From NCBI GenBank assembly GCA_949987565.1, contig OX465107.1, positions 14,377,196-14,441,195 of the forward strand: a DNA stretch of 64,000 nt, in the 5' to 3' direction. Made by a program: the position numbers and the translations under genes. This DNA is from Luidia sarsii. Taxonomy: Eukaryota > Echinodermata > Asteroidea > Paxillosida > Luidiidae. Below the pieces are notes generated by a model that saw nothing but the letters and a program-made list of their open reading frames with translations, had not been told where the DNA came from and ran no database searches. Shown piece by piece: positions 29,497 through 36,963 of this stretch (the stretch's first letter is position 1; every line of letters begins with the position of its first letter).

Positions 29497-31773
29497 GACC
29501 ATCAAAAACACCCCTGACAAGTGTCAAGTACATTATTTTCTTGTTTCCATGACTACTGACTGCCTTGCTATCTCTATTCTTTTGCCAGGCTGCCTGTTAT
29601 GGCATTATACGTGGCTGTGGCTACCAGAAGATAGGGGCAGTCATCTGTATCCTAGGATACATGATCGGTCTTCCGTTTGGCGTGACGTTGATGTTTTATT
29701 TTGACTACGGCTTGAGAGGTAAACCAGACCAATATAATTATATCCAGCCAATTAGTAGGTAGTCTAATCCAGCACTAAATGATTGGTTCTGCAGCCGATT
29801 TCAAGAAAAGTTGCGTAAGTTACACAATGTACAAATGTTGCACAAGTCTTGTGCCACAATGGCTCTTTTGTGCACTATTTAGAAAAGGCAGCAAAATGTT
29901 GCGTGAGTTACGCAACATTTGAAGTTTTGTGAAATCGGCTGCAGGGATGTAAGACGTCCGGAAATTTCCCGATTTCCGGAAATGGCGTGATTTTATAAAA
30001 CAATTTATTTACCTTGATCTCTAAATTGATCACAAACTGCTAATTTTTATCTTTTAAAACCCTAAAAACTTAAAGGCGTCTGCACCCCTGGCGTGAATCT
30101 CATGGTCGCGTAAGCGCTCACTAGCTGTCGCATCTCTCGGTCGCGTAAGCACTCACTCACAGTCGCACAATTTATTGGCCTTCGGTGATTTGCAGGAAAT
30201 GATTGTCGGTCACGTGCATCCCTGCTGGTTATCACTTATAAGCTAATGTTTGAATTTTAGGGTTGTTTAGGGTTTCTTTTCTTTTTTCTGTAAGTAAATA
30301 AAAGAATCAGCCATCACCATTCAAGCTGTTGAAATGAACAATTGCAAACGAGTACCAAGTGTACGTTGTAACCAGCTATTAATATCAGTGCCGTGTTCTA
30401 GTGGTTATGGGTGACTATTAACATTGTCTTTTATTTTCTCGTTCCTAACTGTGTCAGGTTTGTGGCTGGGAATGTTTGCAGCATTGACGGTGCAATTTCT
30501 ACTCTTACTGGGAATCATCTTGCTGAGGATCAATTGGAACGATGAAGTTGAAAAGGTTTGGATTAAGGTCAAACAAATAAAGGAACAACTGACTGGGAAC
30601 TGTTGAACAATTTCGAAAAATATCAAAAATTAGCAGGACCTGACATTTTAATCTTGGCAAGACCTTTCTCAAAGGCAGAATGACCAAAGGCAGAATTAAA
30701 TGGCAAAGAAAACTTGGACTGTACTGTACTGGGACTTGAACCCAATACCTCTGGTTTTGCGTACCAGCACTGTTACCATCTGAGCTATTCAGCCCTTAGA
30801 TGATGGCCTTCCCAAATAGTCAACTAGTCTTTGCTGGGTAGCGGCACTAGTCAGAAGCATTCAACCAATGATTGGATTATGATTATCAATACAAATATAT
30901 TTAAGATTTAAAAATCTAAGATTTGTATAAATTAGTGATTTAGATTTAGGTTTTAATTCTTTTTTTCAAACTGCATACTGATTCGTGACTAGAATGGTCG
31001 AAATAAACAAAACAAAACAAATTCAGAGCCAGATTCTACATGTACTTTTGAGCAAGGTGGTACTATTATCGGAAACTCAGGCTCTCATTTTTGAGGATTA
31101 CATTTTCATCATCAACTTCATCCTATTTGAAACGAATTGAGATATCCATGGATGTACCTCTTTTTTTTCTGAGCAGAGAAACACCCCCTTGTTGATATCT
31201 CTTTGATTCTTACTCTTGTCTCTTTCTCAGGCCCAGAAGAGAGCGGCCGTCTTGCCCATCAATACAGAGATCCCGTTGGTCATGATGGTACAAAGAGCCT
31301 GCAGCACCACCAATATCAACTGTGTGGAGCAACTGGAGCAAGACATCGCCGAGAAGTCATCGGAGGGAGAGGATGGAGGCGCTGTGGACTCCATGGAACT
31401 ACGCCAGAGGGAGTGCAGTCCGGACGATGTGTACACGGAAGTCAGCACCACACCCAAGGGTGTGAATGATGAGAGGAAGGTGGACGGAGAGAGAGAGGAG
31501 AAGCACTGTTCGGACGACGAGAATGGCATCAGACACACCGTGAGGGGAGACCGGTCTATCCGCGTCGTGGCCAAAACCAGATTATCCTTCAGTCAGCTTC
31601 TGTTCCGCAGAGGGTTGCTGCTTTGTTTCTGTCTGTCTGTCATGACTGTTTCTATTATTGTGTCGCTCTACATAGTCCCGGCCGTCTCTGCAATACCCCC
31701 CTCAGATCCCTCTAATAGCACGTCTAGTTACTCAACAGATTATCAGCAAGACCTCACGGGTACCGAGTTTTAG
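15957..31773 (+). CDS. MATE-family multidrug and toxin extrusion transporter (SLC47-like), complete 15-exon gene
   Basis: Proton/organic-cation antiporter of the MATE (SLC47) family, expected at the plasma membrane. The exons join in frame into 681 codons (vertebrate MATE1 about 570). Start chosen at ATG 15957, after which a hydrophilic N-terminus of about 65 residues precedes TM1. Recognisable family blocks: FSGHLG (TM2 region), LGFTSGADTLFSQTYGSANKK, the VEWCCFE block of TM7, GFGIGASIMIGNYLG, YGIIRGCGYQKIGAV and, after a long acidic loop, a final TM starting FRRGLLL as in vertebrate MATE1 (13 TM). By ungapped comparison two glutamates that matter in MATE1 are kept (codons 24832, 24847) and two are replaced by Asn (25604) and Gln (28783). 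Lineage-specific paralogue numbering is unknown, so no symbol is given. Confidence 0.93.
16191..17580 (+). other. MATE intron 1, first part
   Basis: Starts with a TCTGTCTGT-rich low-complexity tract (16195-16400), then a partial S1 SINE tail (16420-16480, minus) and an FB1 palindrome (17288-17366). The remainder shows nothing recognisable. Confidence 0.6.
17288..17366. repeat. FB1 mini-palindrome
   Basis: AAGGAGTAGGTTTGCGGTGA faces TCACCGCTTACCTACCG and CTCCTT: about 36-bp arms around a short AAATTTCTCTC centre. Smallest complete FB1 hairpin apart from the copy at 41901. Confidence 0.8.
17581..17808 (+). repeat. Segment duplicated at 26227-26455 (upstream copy, spans the exon 2 acceptor)
   Basis: Shares GACCCACACCCTGCC, ATAGATGGCAATC, TTACCGACAC and GTATATGG(T/C)TGCCAC with 26227-26455, essentially without gaps over at least 165 bp by eye. 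It covers the end of intron 1 and the first 50 or so bases of exon 2. Confidence 0.8.
17756..17857 (+). CDS. MATE exon 2 (TM1-TM2)
   Basis: 34 codons in phase 0: CVYMVATLFLP, ISIIFSGHLGSNEIVASSLAQS, aligning with the SSVFCGHLGKLELDAVTLA block of MATE1. Acceptor acctgcag|tg; donor caatcg|gtaatt. Confidence 0.85.
18139..18267. repeat. FB1 foldback element with CGACGTTTCG hinge
   Basis: GTTTGGGGTGACACCATGTA at the left and ATGGTGTCACCACAAACC at the right; the centre has CTCGACGTTTCGGACAG followed by TTCATCATCA, a degenerate version of the hammerhead-like core. Confidence 0.75.
18411..18479 (+). CDS. MATE exon 3
   Basis: 23 codons in phase 0: LGFTSGADTLFSQ, equivalent to GFGLSSACDTLISQ in MATE1. 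T-rich tract and cgttcag acceptor; donor tcacag|gtgagt. Confidence 0.9.
19070..19220. repeat. FB1 element, one long arm
   Basis: Starts AAGGCTTTGCATGGTGGGTG like the copy at 40076, then GGTTTGCGGTGACACT, GGTTCTGAAAAGAACCTGAG and CTCGACGTTTCGACCAG, and stops just after the hinge ATCAGGAGAATG; the opposite arm is absent. Confidence 0.8.
19180..19214 (-). other. Hammerhead-ribozyme-like core in FB1 arm
   Basis: Minus strand reads CTC-CTGATGA, then a stem-loop GGCCAG-AGCATA-CTGGTC, then GAAAC-GTC-GAG. CTGATGA and GAAA match hammerhead boxes, GTC a cleavage triplet, and CTC/GAG could close stem I. Stem III has no loop, so activity would need a dimer. Hypothesis only. Confidence 0.35.
19959..20107 (+). 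CDS. MATE exon 4 (TM3 region)
   Basis: TYGSANKKRVGIIFQRFLIL followed by a hydrophobic stretch and LLLCSQDPYIS; matches TYGSQNLKHVGVILQRS of MATE1. Acceptor ttccccag|ac; the donor (tcgca|gttagt) leaves two bases of a Gln codon. Confidence 0.92.
20520..20562 (+). CDS. MATE exon 5 (43 bp)
   Basis: Very short exon completing Gln, then LAHGYGLIFIAALP (start of TM4); equivalent to the YVTIFIPALP segment of MATE1. T-rich tract plus tttttag acceptor; donor tacca|gtaagt. Confidence 0.88.
20655..20765. repeat. FB2 foldback element, near-perfect palindrome
   Basis: GACATTTCGGTCCTAGCAGG ... TTTCTCAGAGGCAGA faces CTCTGAGAAAGGTCCTGC ... GACCGAAATGTCAGG. Stem II of the hammerhead-like core is perfect here (GGTCCT-GCT-AGGACC). 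Confidence 0.88.
21482..21624 (+). CDS. MATE exon 6 (TM4-TM5)
   Basis: ADTVFALLLKYLQCQSIVHP then LIVVILLGGINIVLHF, aligning with LYMLQVKYLLNQGIVLPQIV of MATE1. Acceptor gtgtag|gc; donor cttt t|gtaagt leaves two bases of Leu. Confidence 0.9.
22146..22243 (+). CDS. MATE exon 7 (TM6)
   Basis: GAAVAQVITFYLGVIFLVAY then IYKRKIYKETWPG; corresponds to GSALANLISQYTLALLLFLY of MATE1 and its basic loop. Acceptor attcag|a; donor ccag|gtaggt. Confidence 0.9.
23365..23575 (-). repeat. tRNA-derived SINE, family S1
   Basis: Nearly full minus copy: TTTTTGAAAAATTGCAATGA tail side, ACTTCTGGTTTTGCGCACC, GAGCTATCCAGCCCATAGAT, GTCAACTAGTCTTTGC and GCGCCAGTCAGAAAC. Confidence 0.85.
24210..24310. repeat. FB2 element, degenerate
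   Basis: ATGTTGCAAACTGCTTTCTG, GGGCCTGATGTTTCTATCC, then GCCTTTGAGAAGGGTCCTAC. A loose fragment (TGAAATGTCAGGCCCTCC) follows near 24610. Confidence 0.7.
24755..24868 (+). CDS. MATE exon 8 (TM7)
   Basis: GWSWDCLQEW ... LSIAGMGIVCVEWCCFEACF. The block equals GWSLECLQDW and CMEWWAYE of MATE1, keeping both glutamates (24832 and 24847) while the second Trp and the Tyr are replaced. Donor gcgg|gtagga. Confidence 0.93.
25560..25627 (+). CDS. MATE exon 9
   Basis: VFSNTAVGAHAVLINTSGLTWS, equivalent to MVELGAQSIVYELAI of MATE1. The position of the MATE1 YE glutamate is Asn here (codon 25604). Acceptor tggacag|ga; donor ggagt|gtaagt. Confidence 0.9.
26080..26125. repeat. FB2 fragment
   Basis: GGCCTATCATTTCAATCC, then ATCAGGATCTTTCTCAGAGG: a diverged left arm. 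Confidence 0.6.
26227..26460 (+). repeat. Decayed duplicate of the intron 1 / exon 2 junction (pseudo-exon)
   Basis: Counterpart of 17581-17808. After an AG at 26398-26400 (cggtag) it reads CMYMAATLFTPMIFFL and then TGA, against CVYMVATLFLPMIS in exon 2, so 16 codons remain open before a stop. It ends at the exon 10 acceptor. Use as an exon is unlikely because of the stop. Confidence 0.75.
26462..26570 (+). CDS. MATE exon 10 (TM8)
   Basis: GFGIGASIMIGNYLGSNQPT ... WLCIIIG plus one base; matches GFSVAASVRVGNALGAGD of MATE1. Donor ggag|gtacca. The frame runs on to 26680 without this donor, but exon 11 fits only with it. Confidence 0.92.
26815..26922 (+). repeat. FB2 element, single complete arm
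   Basis: GTTGCAAACTTCTTACTGAC, CAAATCTCAAAATTTAGTGG, GCCTGACGTTTCGATCC, AGCAGGACCTTTCTCAAAGG. Confidence 0.85.
27067..27142 (+). CDS. MATE exon 11 (TM9)
   Basis: VILGILYTILFC then HVIGYIFTSD and two bases of Ile; equals HVGYIFTTD of MATE1. Acceptor attccag|tg; donor gatat|gtaagt. Confidence 0.9.
27335..27385 (-). repeat. S1 SINE, tail fragment
   Basis: AACTTGGAACTTTTAACATT and TTTGAAAAAGGCAAAG, then TTGGACCGGTCTAG: only the 3' portion of S1 on the minus strand. Confidence 0.6.
27570..28640 (+). repeat. S1 SINE split by an inverted pair of LINE-tail fragments
   Basis: The SINE left half (GCTTCTGACTGGTGCCCCCA, 27584-27645) and right half (GGGCTGGATAGCTCAGGTGG, 28559-28620) are separated by about 910 bp. 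That insert has inverted ends (27650-27735 versus 28465-28555; both hold TTATACCCGGATCTCTCAAA or its complement). The arms translate as GPKVWNSIPAKLRSA, typical of LINE C-termini. Confidence 0.65.
28734..28803 (+). CDS. MATE exon 12 (TM10)
   Basis: DVILLVISVTPAVALGQICD. Aligned with VPIYAVSHLFEALACTSG of MATE1, the conserved glutamate is Gln here (codon 28783). Acceptor tttacag|c; donor ggaaat|gtaaga. Confidence 0.88.
28915..29000 (+). repeat. tRNA-derived SINE, family S2
   Basis: GTGATCAAGTGGTTAAAACG, AGAAAGCAGGAGTCGCAGG, then the B-box GGTTCGAATCTCGCC. Looks like a tRNA-Ser/Leu-type head but does not fold as a complete tRNA. Confidence 0.65.
29245..29500 (+). repeat. CR1/L2-like LINE 3' end with ATT tail
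   Basis: A frame with TLWNAL-like residues (CCCTCTGGAATGCTC) and SDFKSSLKTNLLD, then GGCGCCTTGAGCATCTTTG and an (ATT)n run at 29458-29497. This order (coding tail, GCGCCTTGAGCA, simple repeat) is typical of the family. Confidence 0.7.
29589..29718 (+). CDS. MATE exon 13 (TM11)
   Basis: YGIIRGCGYQKIGAVICILG then YMIGLPFGVTLMFYF; equals GVLRGSGNQKVGAIVNTIGY and VGLPIGIALMF of MATE1. Acceptor ttgccag|gc; donor agag|gtaaac. Confidence 0.95.
30458..30555 (+). CDS. MATE exon 14 (TM12)
   Basis: GLWLGMFAALTVQFLLLLGI then ILLRINWNDEVEK; equals GLWSGIIICTVFQAVCFLGF and QLNWKKA of MATE1. Donor aaaag|gtttgg. Confidence 0.93.
30592..30875 (-). repeat. S1 SINE carrying an FB2 insertion
   Basis: Minus S1 copy (GGTTTTGCGTACCAGCAC, GAGCTATTCAGCCCTTAGAT, GTCAACTAGTCTTTGC, GCACTAGTCAGAAGC) interrupted near 30640-30695 by an FB2 arm (GCAAGACCTTTCTCAAAGGC), so FB2 was active after this SINE inserted. 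Confidence 0.75.
31231..31773 (+). CDS. MATE exon 15 (cytoplasmic loop and C-terminal TM13)
   Basis: 180 codons and stop TAG. A hydrophilic, acidic region (SSEGEDGGAVDS, EREEKHCSDDENG) leads to LLFRRGLLLCFCLSVMTV, a membrane segment like LVLRRGLLLLGVFLILLVG at the end of vertebrate MATE1, then a Ser/Thr-rich tail of about 30 residues absent from MATE1. Acceptor ttctcag|gc. Confidence 0.92.
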   Translation, partial: AQKRAAVLPINTEIPLVMMVQRACSTTNINCVEQLEQDIAEKSSEGEDGGAVDSMELRQRECSPDDVYTEVSTTPKGVNDERKVDGEREEKHCSDDENGIRHTVRGDRSIRVVAKTRLSFSQLLFRRGLLLCFCLSVMTVSIIVSLYIVPAVSAIPPSDPSNSTSSYSTDYQQDLTGTEF

Positions 31774-31861
31774 AAGGCTTGGAAGAAAAAACATAAAATC
31801 GTCACACCAAAGGGAAAGATTTCAGTAGCATCCCCTCATCAGGAATACAGAAAATTATTAG

Positions 31862-31960
31862 AAATTCGCACATTTAGAGAGCCTGACATTTTGATCCTAG
31901 CAGGACCTTTCTCAAAGGCAGAGACAAGTTCTGCTAGTATCGACACACCTTGCCTCATCT
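31862..31960. repeat. FB2 element
   Basis: GCCTGACATTTTGATCC, AGCAGGACCTTTCTCAAAGG, then ACAAGTTCTGCTAGTATCGA: palindromic but with a shortened right arm. Lies in the presumed MATE 3'UTR region. Confidence 0.75.
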
Positions 31961-32530
31961 TGATAAACTAGGCCAGTAAGCAGCTTGCAATTTTCTTGTA
32001 GTAAATTATACTACCGTGTTACTAATCCACTTTGATACCATCCCCAGTTAGAGTTAGGGTGACAAGTGACTAGCTTTCATGCCGGTAAGTCAGGGGGTAA
32101 TAGCATCGGAGTCAACTGTTTCACTTTCAAGTTCCGTCAAACGTGATGCAATAACAAACAAACCGATGAGGCAATAATTATTTTTTACAAGAGTTCACTT
32201 TCCAGAATGCCTACCCTAAATTATAACCCATTTTCTTACATTCCTGCATTTACTCATATCTAATGCAAAAGTAGCATAAACAATATGTCTATGTTGTAGG
32301 AAAAGTATTTCTACATGTATGTGATGAAAAAGAAAGGTGTAAATTATTTCTGAACATTATGCCAGGTATTTATGATGTTTGTTTGGATTATACAAAAAGG
32401 CATAAGCATCTATATGTTTATTTTTCGTTAATGCAGCATTAAAATGTTTTTTAAGTGTACAGGGTTATAAGTAAAATGGTATTTATTGAACATTGTTATT
32501 GCCATATGTTTCAATTAGTGATTGTCATCA
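31961..32530. other. Gene-free stretch downstream of MATE
   Basis: AT-rich; no gene recognised. Probably MATE 3'UTR and flank; no convincing AATAAA close to the stop. Confidence 0.5.
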
Positions 32531-32532
32531 TT

Positions 32533-32620
32533 GAGAGGGCTCAATGCCTGGATTGTTGCAGGACCTTTTTCAGAGGGAGAGAAGCCTCTGACAAAGGTCC
32601 TGCTAGGATCCGAATGTCGA
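32533..32620. repeat. FB2 foldback element
   Basis: GTTGCAGGACCTTTTTCAGAG faces CCTCTGACAAAGGTCCTGC, then TAGGATCCGAATGTCGAG. The box-I position is CTGACAA on the plus strand. Confidence 0.75.
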
Positions 32621-32887
32621 GTTTTCTTCATTGTTGATACATGTACATGTATTTGCATTTTGGGCCTTTTAAGTGTGGCCTTTTGAGTTTGCAATATTTT
32701 TGTATTACACATTGGTTTTATTTGGGATATTAATCTTATCCTCCTTGGTTTAACTGTGCTAAATGTATCTACTTGAAACAAACAGCATCTGTCCAAGGAT
32801 TCCACCGTGTACTTATCTTATCCTTACACATCTGACATAATACCGGCACCATTGACTTGAGGGATTTAAGTTTATAATGAGTTCAGT

Positions 32888-33105
32888 GGAGGTTTTGCAT
32901 TGACACCATGTAACCCATCTCTTTTGAGGAGTGTGTTGCTCTGAAAAGAGCCGGTAACTCAACGTATTGGGCAGAGTGTACTCTGCCATTGTCAGGAGAC
33001 AGTCTCCTGATGATGGGCAGAGTACACACTGCCCGAAATGGCTCTTTTCAAAGCCATACACTCAGTCTTAAAAGAGATGCATTACATGGTGTCAACAAAA
33101 ACCTT
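32888..33105. repeat. FB1 foldback element
   Basis: Long inverted repeat: GACACCATGTAACCCATCTC and AAAGAGCCGGTAACTCAACG face CATTACATGGTGTCAAC and GGCTCTTTTCAAAGCC, centred on GTCAGGAGACAGTCTCCTGA near 32990-33010. Confidence 0.85.
33007..33038 (+). other. Hammerhead-like core in FB1 (plus strand)
   Basis: CTGATGA, then T and the perfect six-pair hairpin GGGCAG-AGTACACA-CTGCCC, then GAAA; the following bases are TGG instead of C-GTC, so the cleavage-triplet side is lost in this copy. Confidence 0.3.
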
Positions 33106-33339
33106 CTACTGTATACACAATGTACTTCCACCATGCAAACCTTCAAGTTGTATCTATATATGTATTTAAAAAATGAACAGAAGTATTATTTGAAATTCTT
33201 ATATTTTTCAGGGATGTGTAGTTGTTGGTCATTTCAAATTTAAAACTGAGACTGGTTTGTATCTTAGATGGTTTAACATCCTCAGTTTTGTGATCTTCGA
33301 GTTTCTAAATCACATCTGTATATTGTACTTAGGAGGAAG

Positions 33340-33515
33340 TTGAAAGACCTGATGCTTTGATCCTATCAGGGCAAGCGCTGGTATTGGAAAGTGAAAGGAC
33401 GAGAAACTTCAGGGTTAAAGAAATTTAAAATTGCAACGTTTTGGTCCCGGCAAGACCTTCCTCAGAGGTATGATAGTATCTGCCTTAGACAAGGTTCGTG
33501 CTAGGTTTGAAATAT
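33340..33515. repeat. FB2 fragments
   Basis: GATGCTTTGATCCTATCAGG (33350) and ACGTTTTGGTCCCGGCAAG with facing GCCTTAGACAAGGTTCGTGC: diverged copies. Confidence 0.55.
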
Positions 33516-33819
33516 CATGCTCTTAAGCCGCGTTTCCACTGGACTTGCTTTGGTCAAAGTAACCAAGACGATGGTTACTTTTCCCATTCTAAGTCCAGTG
33601 GAAACGGTTACTTTAACCAAGCCGAATGGTTACTTTTACCGGCCAACCTCTGCCCAGTAAAAGTAACCAGGTAAGTTTAACCGAGCCGATTAGCCCAAAG
33701 GAAACGCACCACTCGGTTAAATGCGACTCGGTAAAATACATCCAGCCTATGACGTAACACGTACATGCACTGTCACGGCGTCTGCTTCGTGTCGCGCACT
33801 AAATGTAACCACGTACATG

Positions 33820-34369
33820 TGTAGCGTTTCATTACAGACATTGATTATATTTCCTTATATGCATTTTCCTCTGTTACTTTTTTCAATTTGCTGATCAATA
33901 CTGTATATCCGTATTTCCACATAAGACACCGTGTAATTGTTTTGCCACATGTCCACCATTTCATAGAATTGTTGTTACTCACTACTTCCTGGACCTACAC
34001 TTACACGGTACAGCCTCAAGCAATTACTTGCACACATTGTTTTACACCAGTGAGGCTGACCAATGACCCTGAGTGGTCAGTGCTCTGTCCAGTGTTGCAC
34101 TCCTGACTATGAGTCATCATTTTTTCTTAGAAAGCTACCCTGACTTGTTTGTTTCTCAATCTACCAATTCTTTCTCCTAAGACTTTTTCTCACTTCTCCT
34201 GCTACCTTCATTCGAGCCACATCACTTTTCTTAGCGCTCCACCTTTCATCTTGGGCATTCAAGCATAGCTCTGTACATATACATGTACACTGTCTTGTAC
34301 ATCAATAAAATACTGTACCGCCATCTCAGCCCAAGAGTAAATTAGTGTGTTCATTCCCCTTAACACTAA
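33820..34369 (+). repeat. 5' LTR
   Basis: Begins TGTAGCGTTTCATTACAG and ends TTAACACTAA; contains AATAAAA near 34303 as a polyadenylation signal. Confidence 0.88.
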
Positions 34370-34727
34370 ATTGGTGACCCAGACGTGATTCGGTACGCAA
34401 ACCCTTACAACCGCCCTACGATGGACCCTTCAAAGTGCTCAGTCGTACCACCAAGCAATTCGTGCTTGACATGCACACTCGCACCGATACTGTGAGCATT
34501 GATCGACTAAAAAGCGCCACCATGGATCACACTCAGGACACTAGTTCTTTTCCCAATGCACCGCGCCCACCCGACCCTACAGACTCCATTGCGGACAATA
34601 CCGACACAGCACAACCCACTGCTGTGCTATCTGCCCGCACCACCCGTTCTGGTTGCAGCGTGCATTGGCCTAAACGCTATGTCACATTCGTTCGCTACTA
34701 GCCACACACTCACTGGAAGGGGGCTCC
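34370..34727 (+). pseudogene. Internal region with residual pol C-terminus
   Basis: Primer-binding-like site, then about 110 codons of a residual frame ending KRYVTFVRY before a stop at 34699, then purine tract. No gag, protease, reverse transcriptase or RNase H. Confidence 0.75.
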
Positions 34728-35277
34728 TGTAGCGTTTCATTACAGACATTGATTATATTTCCTTATATGCATTTTCCTCTGTTACTTTTTTCAATTTGCT
34801 GATCAATACTGTATATCCTTATTTCCACATAAGACACCATGTAATTGTTTTGCCACATGTCCACCATTTCATAGAATTGTTGTTACTCACTACTTCCTGG
34901 ACCTACACTTACACGGTACAGCCTCAAGCAATTACTTGCACACATTGTTTTACACCAGTGAGGCTGACCAATGACCCTGAGTGGTCAGTGCTCTGTCCAG
35001 TGTTGCACTCCTGACTATGAGTCATAATTTTTTCTTAGAAAGCTACCCTGACTTGTTTGTTTCTCAATCTACCAATTTTTTCTCCTAAGACTATTTCTCA
35101 CTTCTCCTGCTACCTTCATTCGAGCCACATCACTTTTCTTAGCGCTCCACCTTTCAACTTGGGCATTCAAGCATAGCTCTGTACATATACATGTACACTG
35201 TCTTGTACATCAATAAAATACTGTACCGCCATCTCAGCCCAAGAGTAAATTAGTGTGTTCATTCCCCTTAACACTAA
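34728..35277 (+). repeat. 3' LTR
   Basis: Same length and ends as the 5' LTR; six substitutions noted by eye. Confidence 0.88.
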
Positions 35278-35459
35278 ACATGTACATGTACATTGTGTAT
35301 CCGGCTGACACTTAACCTTCATGAGCTGTTATATTGCAAGCTTGATTTCTTTAACCATCGTCTCGGTTAAATTGACTGACTCAAAAGTCCAAGTAGGAAC
35401 GACGGTCAAATTTGACCATTAGAAATTTTAGTCCAGTGGAAATGCGGCTTTCCTTTTTA

Positions 35460-36640
35460 AAACTAGTTCTTGTTGATATATGTTGACATCATTTTCATAG
35501 TGAGTTTAAAATTAAATCATGTTCATGTGTGCGATAATGACATTTCAAGTGCAAAATTCCTCCTACATCAGTACATTTCTAAAGACTTAATTAGATTAAT
35601 TAAAGACTTAATGAGAAATTTGTAGATCTTGCCTGTGTCTGAGTTCCATGAGAGACTTTGAAGTGAGCTGAAATAATTTCAGGTGCATGAGAGAAAATGT
35701 CGATTTTTAAAATGCAATATTCCTCCATTGGTAAATTTTTGAATTCTGTGGAACTGGCCTCGTCTGACTAAGAAGAAGTAGCCTATTTAATGTCTTCAAT
35801 GGGATATAAATTTTAGTAGAACAGAAACCAAGCAATTAGTTGTAAAGACACAGGAAATCAACTCTTTGAGAAGCAGATGGGGTGATGAAAGCCATCTGAA
35901 TTGTACTAATAGAAACCAACCATTTCATGTAAAATACTTTTTATTGACTAATGCATTGAATATTTAATAAAATTTGCCTCTTGAGAATAGAGTGTAGATA
36001 TGAGAGCTGGAGAATTAAATAATTTCTTAGTATATTATTTTAAGAATTCATACATTGGGTGATGCTTTAACAAATTAATTTTGATGCAAATTTGGACATG
36101 GTGATGAAGGATTAAAATCACTGAAGATTAAAAATCTTCAGATAAAAATACCATTCGGTGTCAGACGTTTTCATTTGTGTTTATTTTACTCCATATATTT
36201 GAGGTTTTAAAGAGTCATAAATAAAAATCATATATTAATTATTATAGATTTACAAGGAGATAAATTTGAGAAACTTCGGATTCTTGCCATTCTGTCTTTG
36301 CTACGAGCAAAATGTCAGAATAAACTAATACAAAAAACTAGCAGGACCTATCTCGAGGGTACTTTGCCTTCGAGAAAGGTCCTGCTATTTTTTTGTATTT
36401 ACTTAACATTTAATAAAAAAATAATTGTTATGCTAATTATGCTAATTAAAAACATTGGCAGGAAATTAACAGAGCAGCTTTCACATTATTATGAGTTTTA
36501 AACAGAATATGCAATCGAAAAACAACAAAACTATCAGCATGATGAACAGCCAACGATAATCTGGAGGATTTATCACATCACCGGGTTTATTGGAATTAGT
36601 TTCGAGTTTTGAAATGACAAATGGAACTTGAGTCATAAAT
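35460..36640. other. Gene-free AT-rich intergenic stretch
   Basis: No gene. An FB2 remnant (AGCAGGACCTATCTCGAGG facing CGAGAAAGGTCCTGCTA) sits at 36325-36395. Confidence 0.6.
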
Positions 36641-36930
36641 AATGCCGGTATCATCACATGACGATTGACCGTCAACCTCGTGCCTAGCACCAACATAAAA
36701 ATGAACGCGAAATCGAATAGTTCTATTTTAGTACCGAGAACGAGGTTGTCAGCCTAGTACGATGCCCAGACGTTCTGTGTGCTTTTCTTCAAGGGTAGGA
36801 ACGACTGACTATTGATTGGGCTTAGCCGTGTAGATTTTTACTCACTCACTGTTCGTAGGATTTGGTGTGGTTTTCTCTATTTTCATATTCTTCGTTTTGA
36901 AGGTTGGAGGTAAGAAACGACGGGTTCAAG
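36640..36930 (+). promoter_or_regulatory. Putative promoter and 5'UTR of the V-ATPase E gene
   Basis: Immediately upstream of the ATG. Contains an inverted CCAAT (GATTGGG, about 36815), a pyrimidine-rich CTTTTCTTC (about 36782) that could be an initiator, and an inverted pair AACCTCGT/ACGAGGTT (36673, 36739). No TATA box. Inferred from position. Confidence 0.35.
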
Positions 36931-36963
36931 ATGTCGCAAAACGATGCCGAAGTTCAAAAACAG
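36931..36963 (+). CDS. ATP6V1E1: V-ATPase E exon 1
   Basis: [11 protein letters not shown], 11 codons; ATG in ttcaagATGtcg. Donor acag|gtaagt. Matches the short N-terminus of animal E subunits. Confidence 0.93.

Larger units (their letters stand above)
33820..35277 (+). mobile_element. Non-autonomous LTR retrotransposon (Ty3/gypsy-derived)
   Basis: Two 550-bp direct repeats (33820-34369 and 34728-35277) differing at six positions by my count, with ACATG on both outer sides (33815-33819, 35278-35282) as a possible 5-bp target duplication. A primer-binding-like TTGGTGACCCAGACGTG follows the left LTR; a purine tract (GGAAGGGGG) precedes the right LTR. The 358-bp interior keeps only the very end of a pol frame (VSIDRLKSA and TRSGCSVHWPKRYV), resembling the C-terminus of Ty3/gypsy integrases. 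Low LTR divergence suggests a recent insertion moved by enzymes from elsewhere. Confidence 0.88.
33525..35450. mobile_element. Terminal-inverted-repeat DNA element split by an LTR retrotransposon
   Basis: Ends AAGCCGCGTTTCCACTGG (33525) and CCAGTGGAAATGCGGCTT (to 35450) are inverted. An internal copy of the end lies at 33590 (AAGTCCAGTGGAAACGG), so the left part is itself folded. Without the LTR element it would be about 465 bp. No transposase; superfamily not assigned. Confidence 0.65.

Noticed and set aside
33888..35014. Two identical-looking 72-codon frames as duplicated genes
   Set aside because: They are the same frame in the two LTRs of one retrotransposon.
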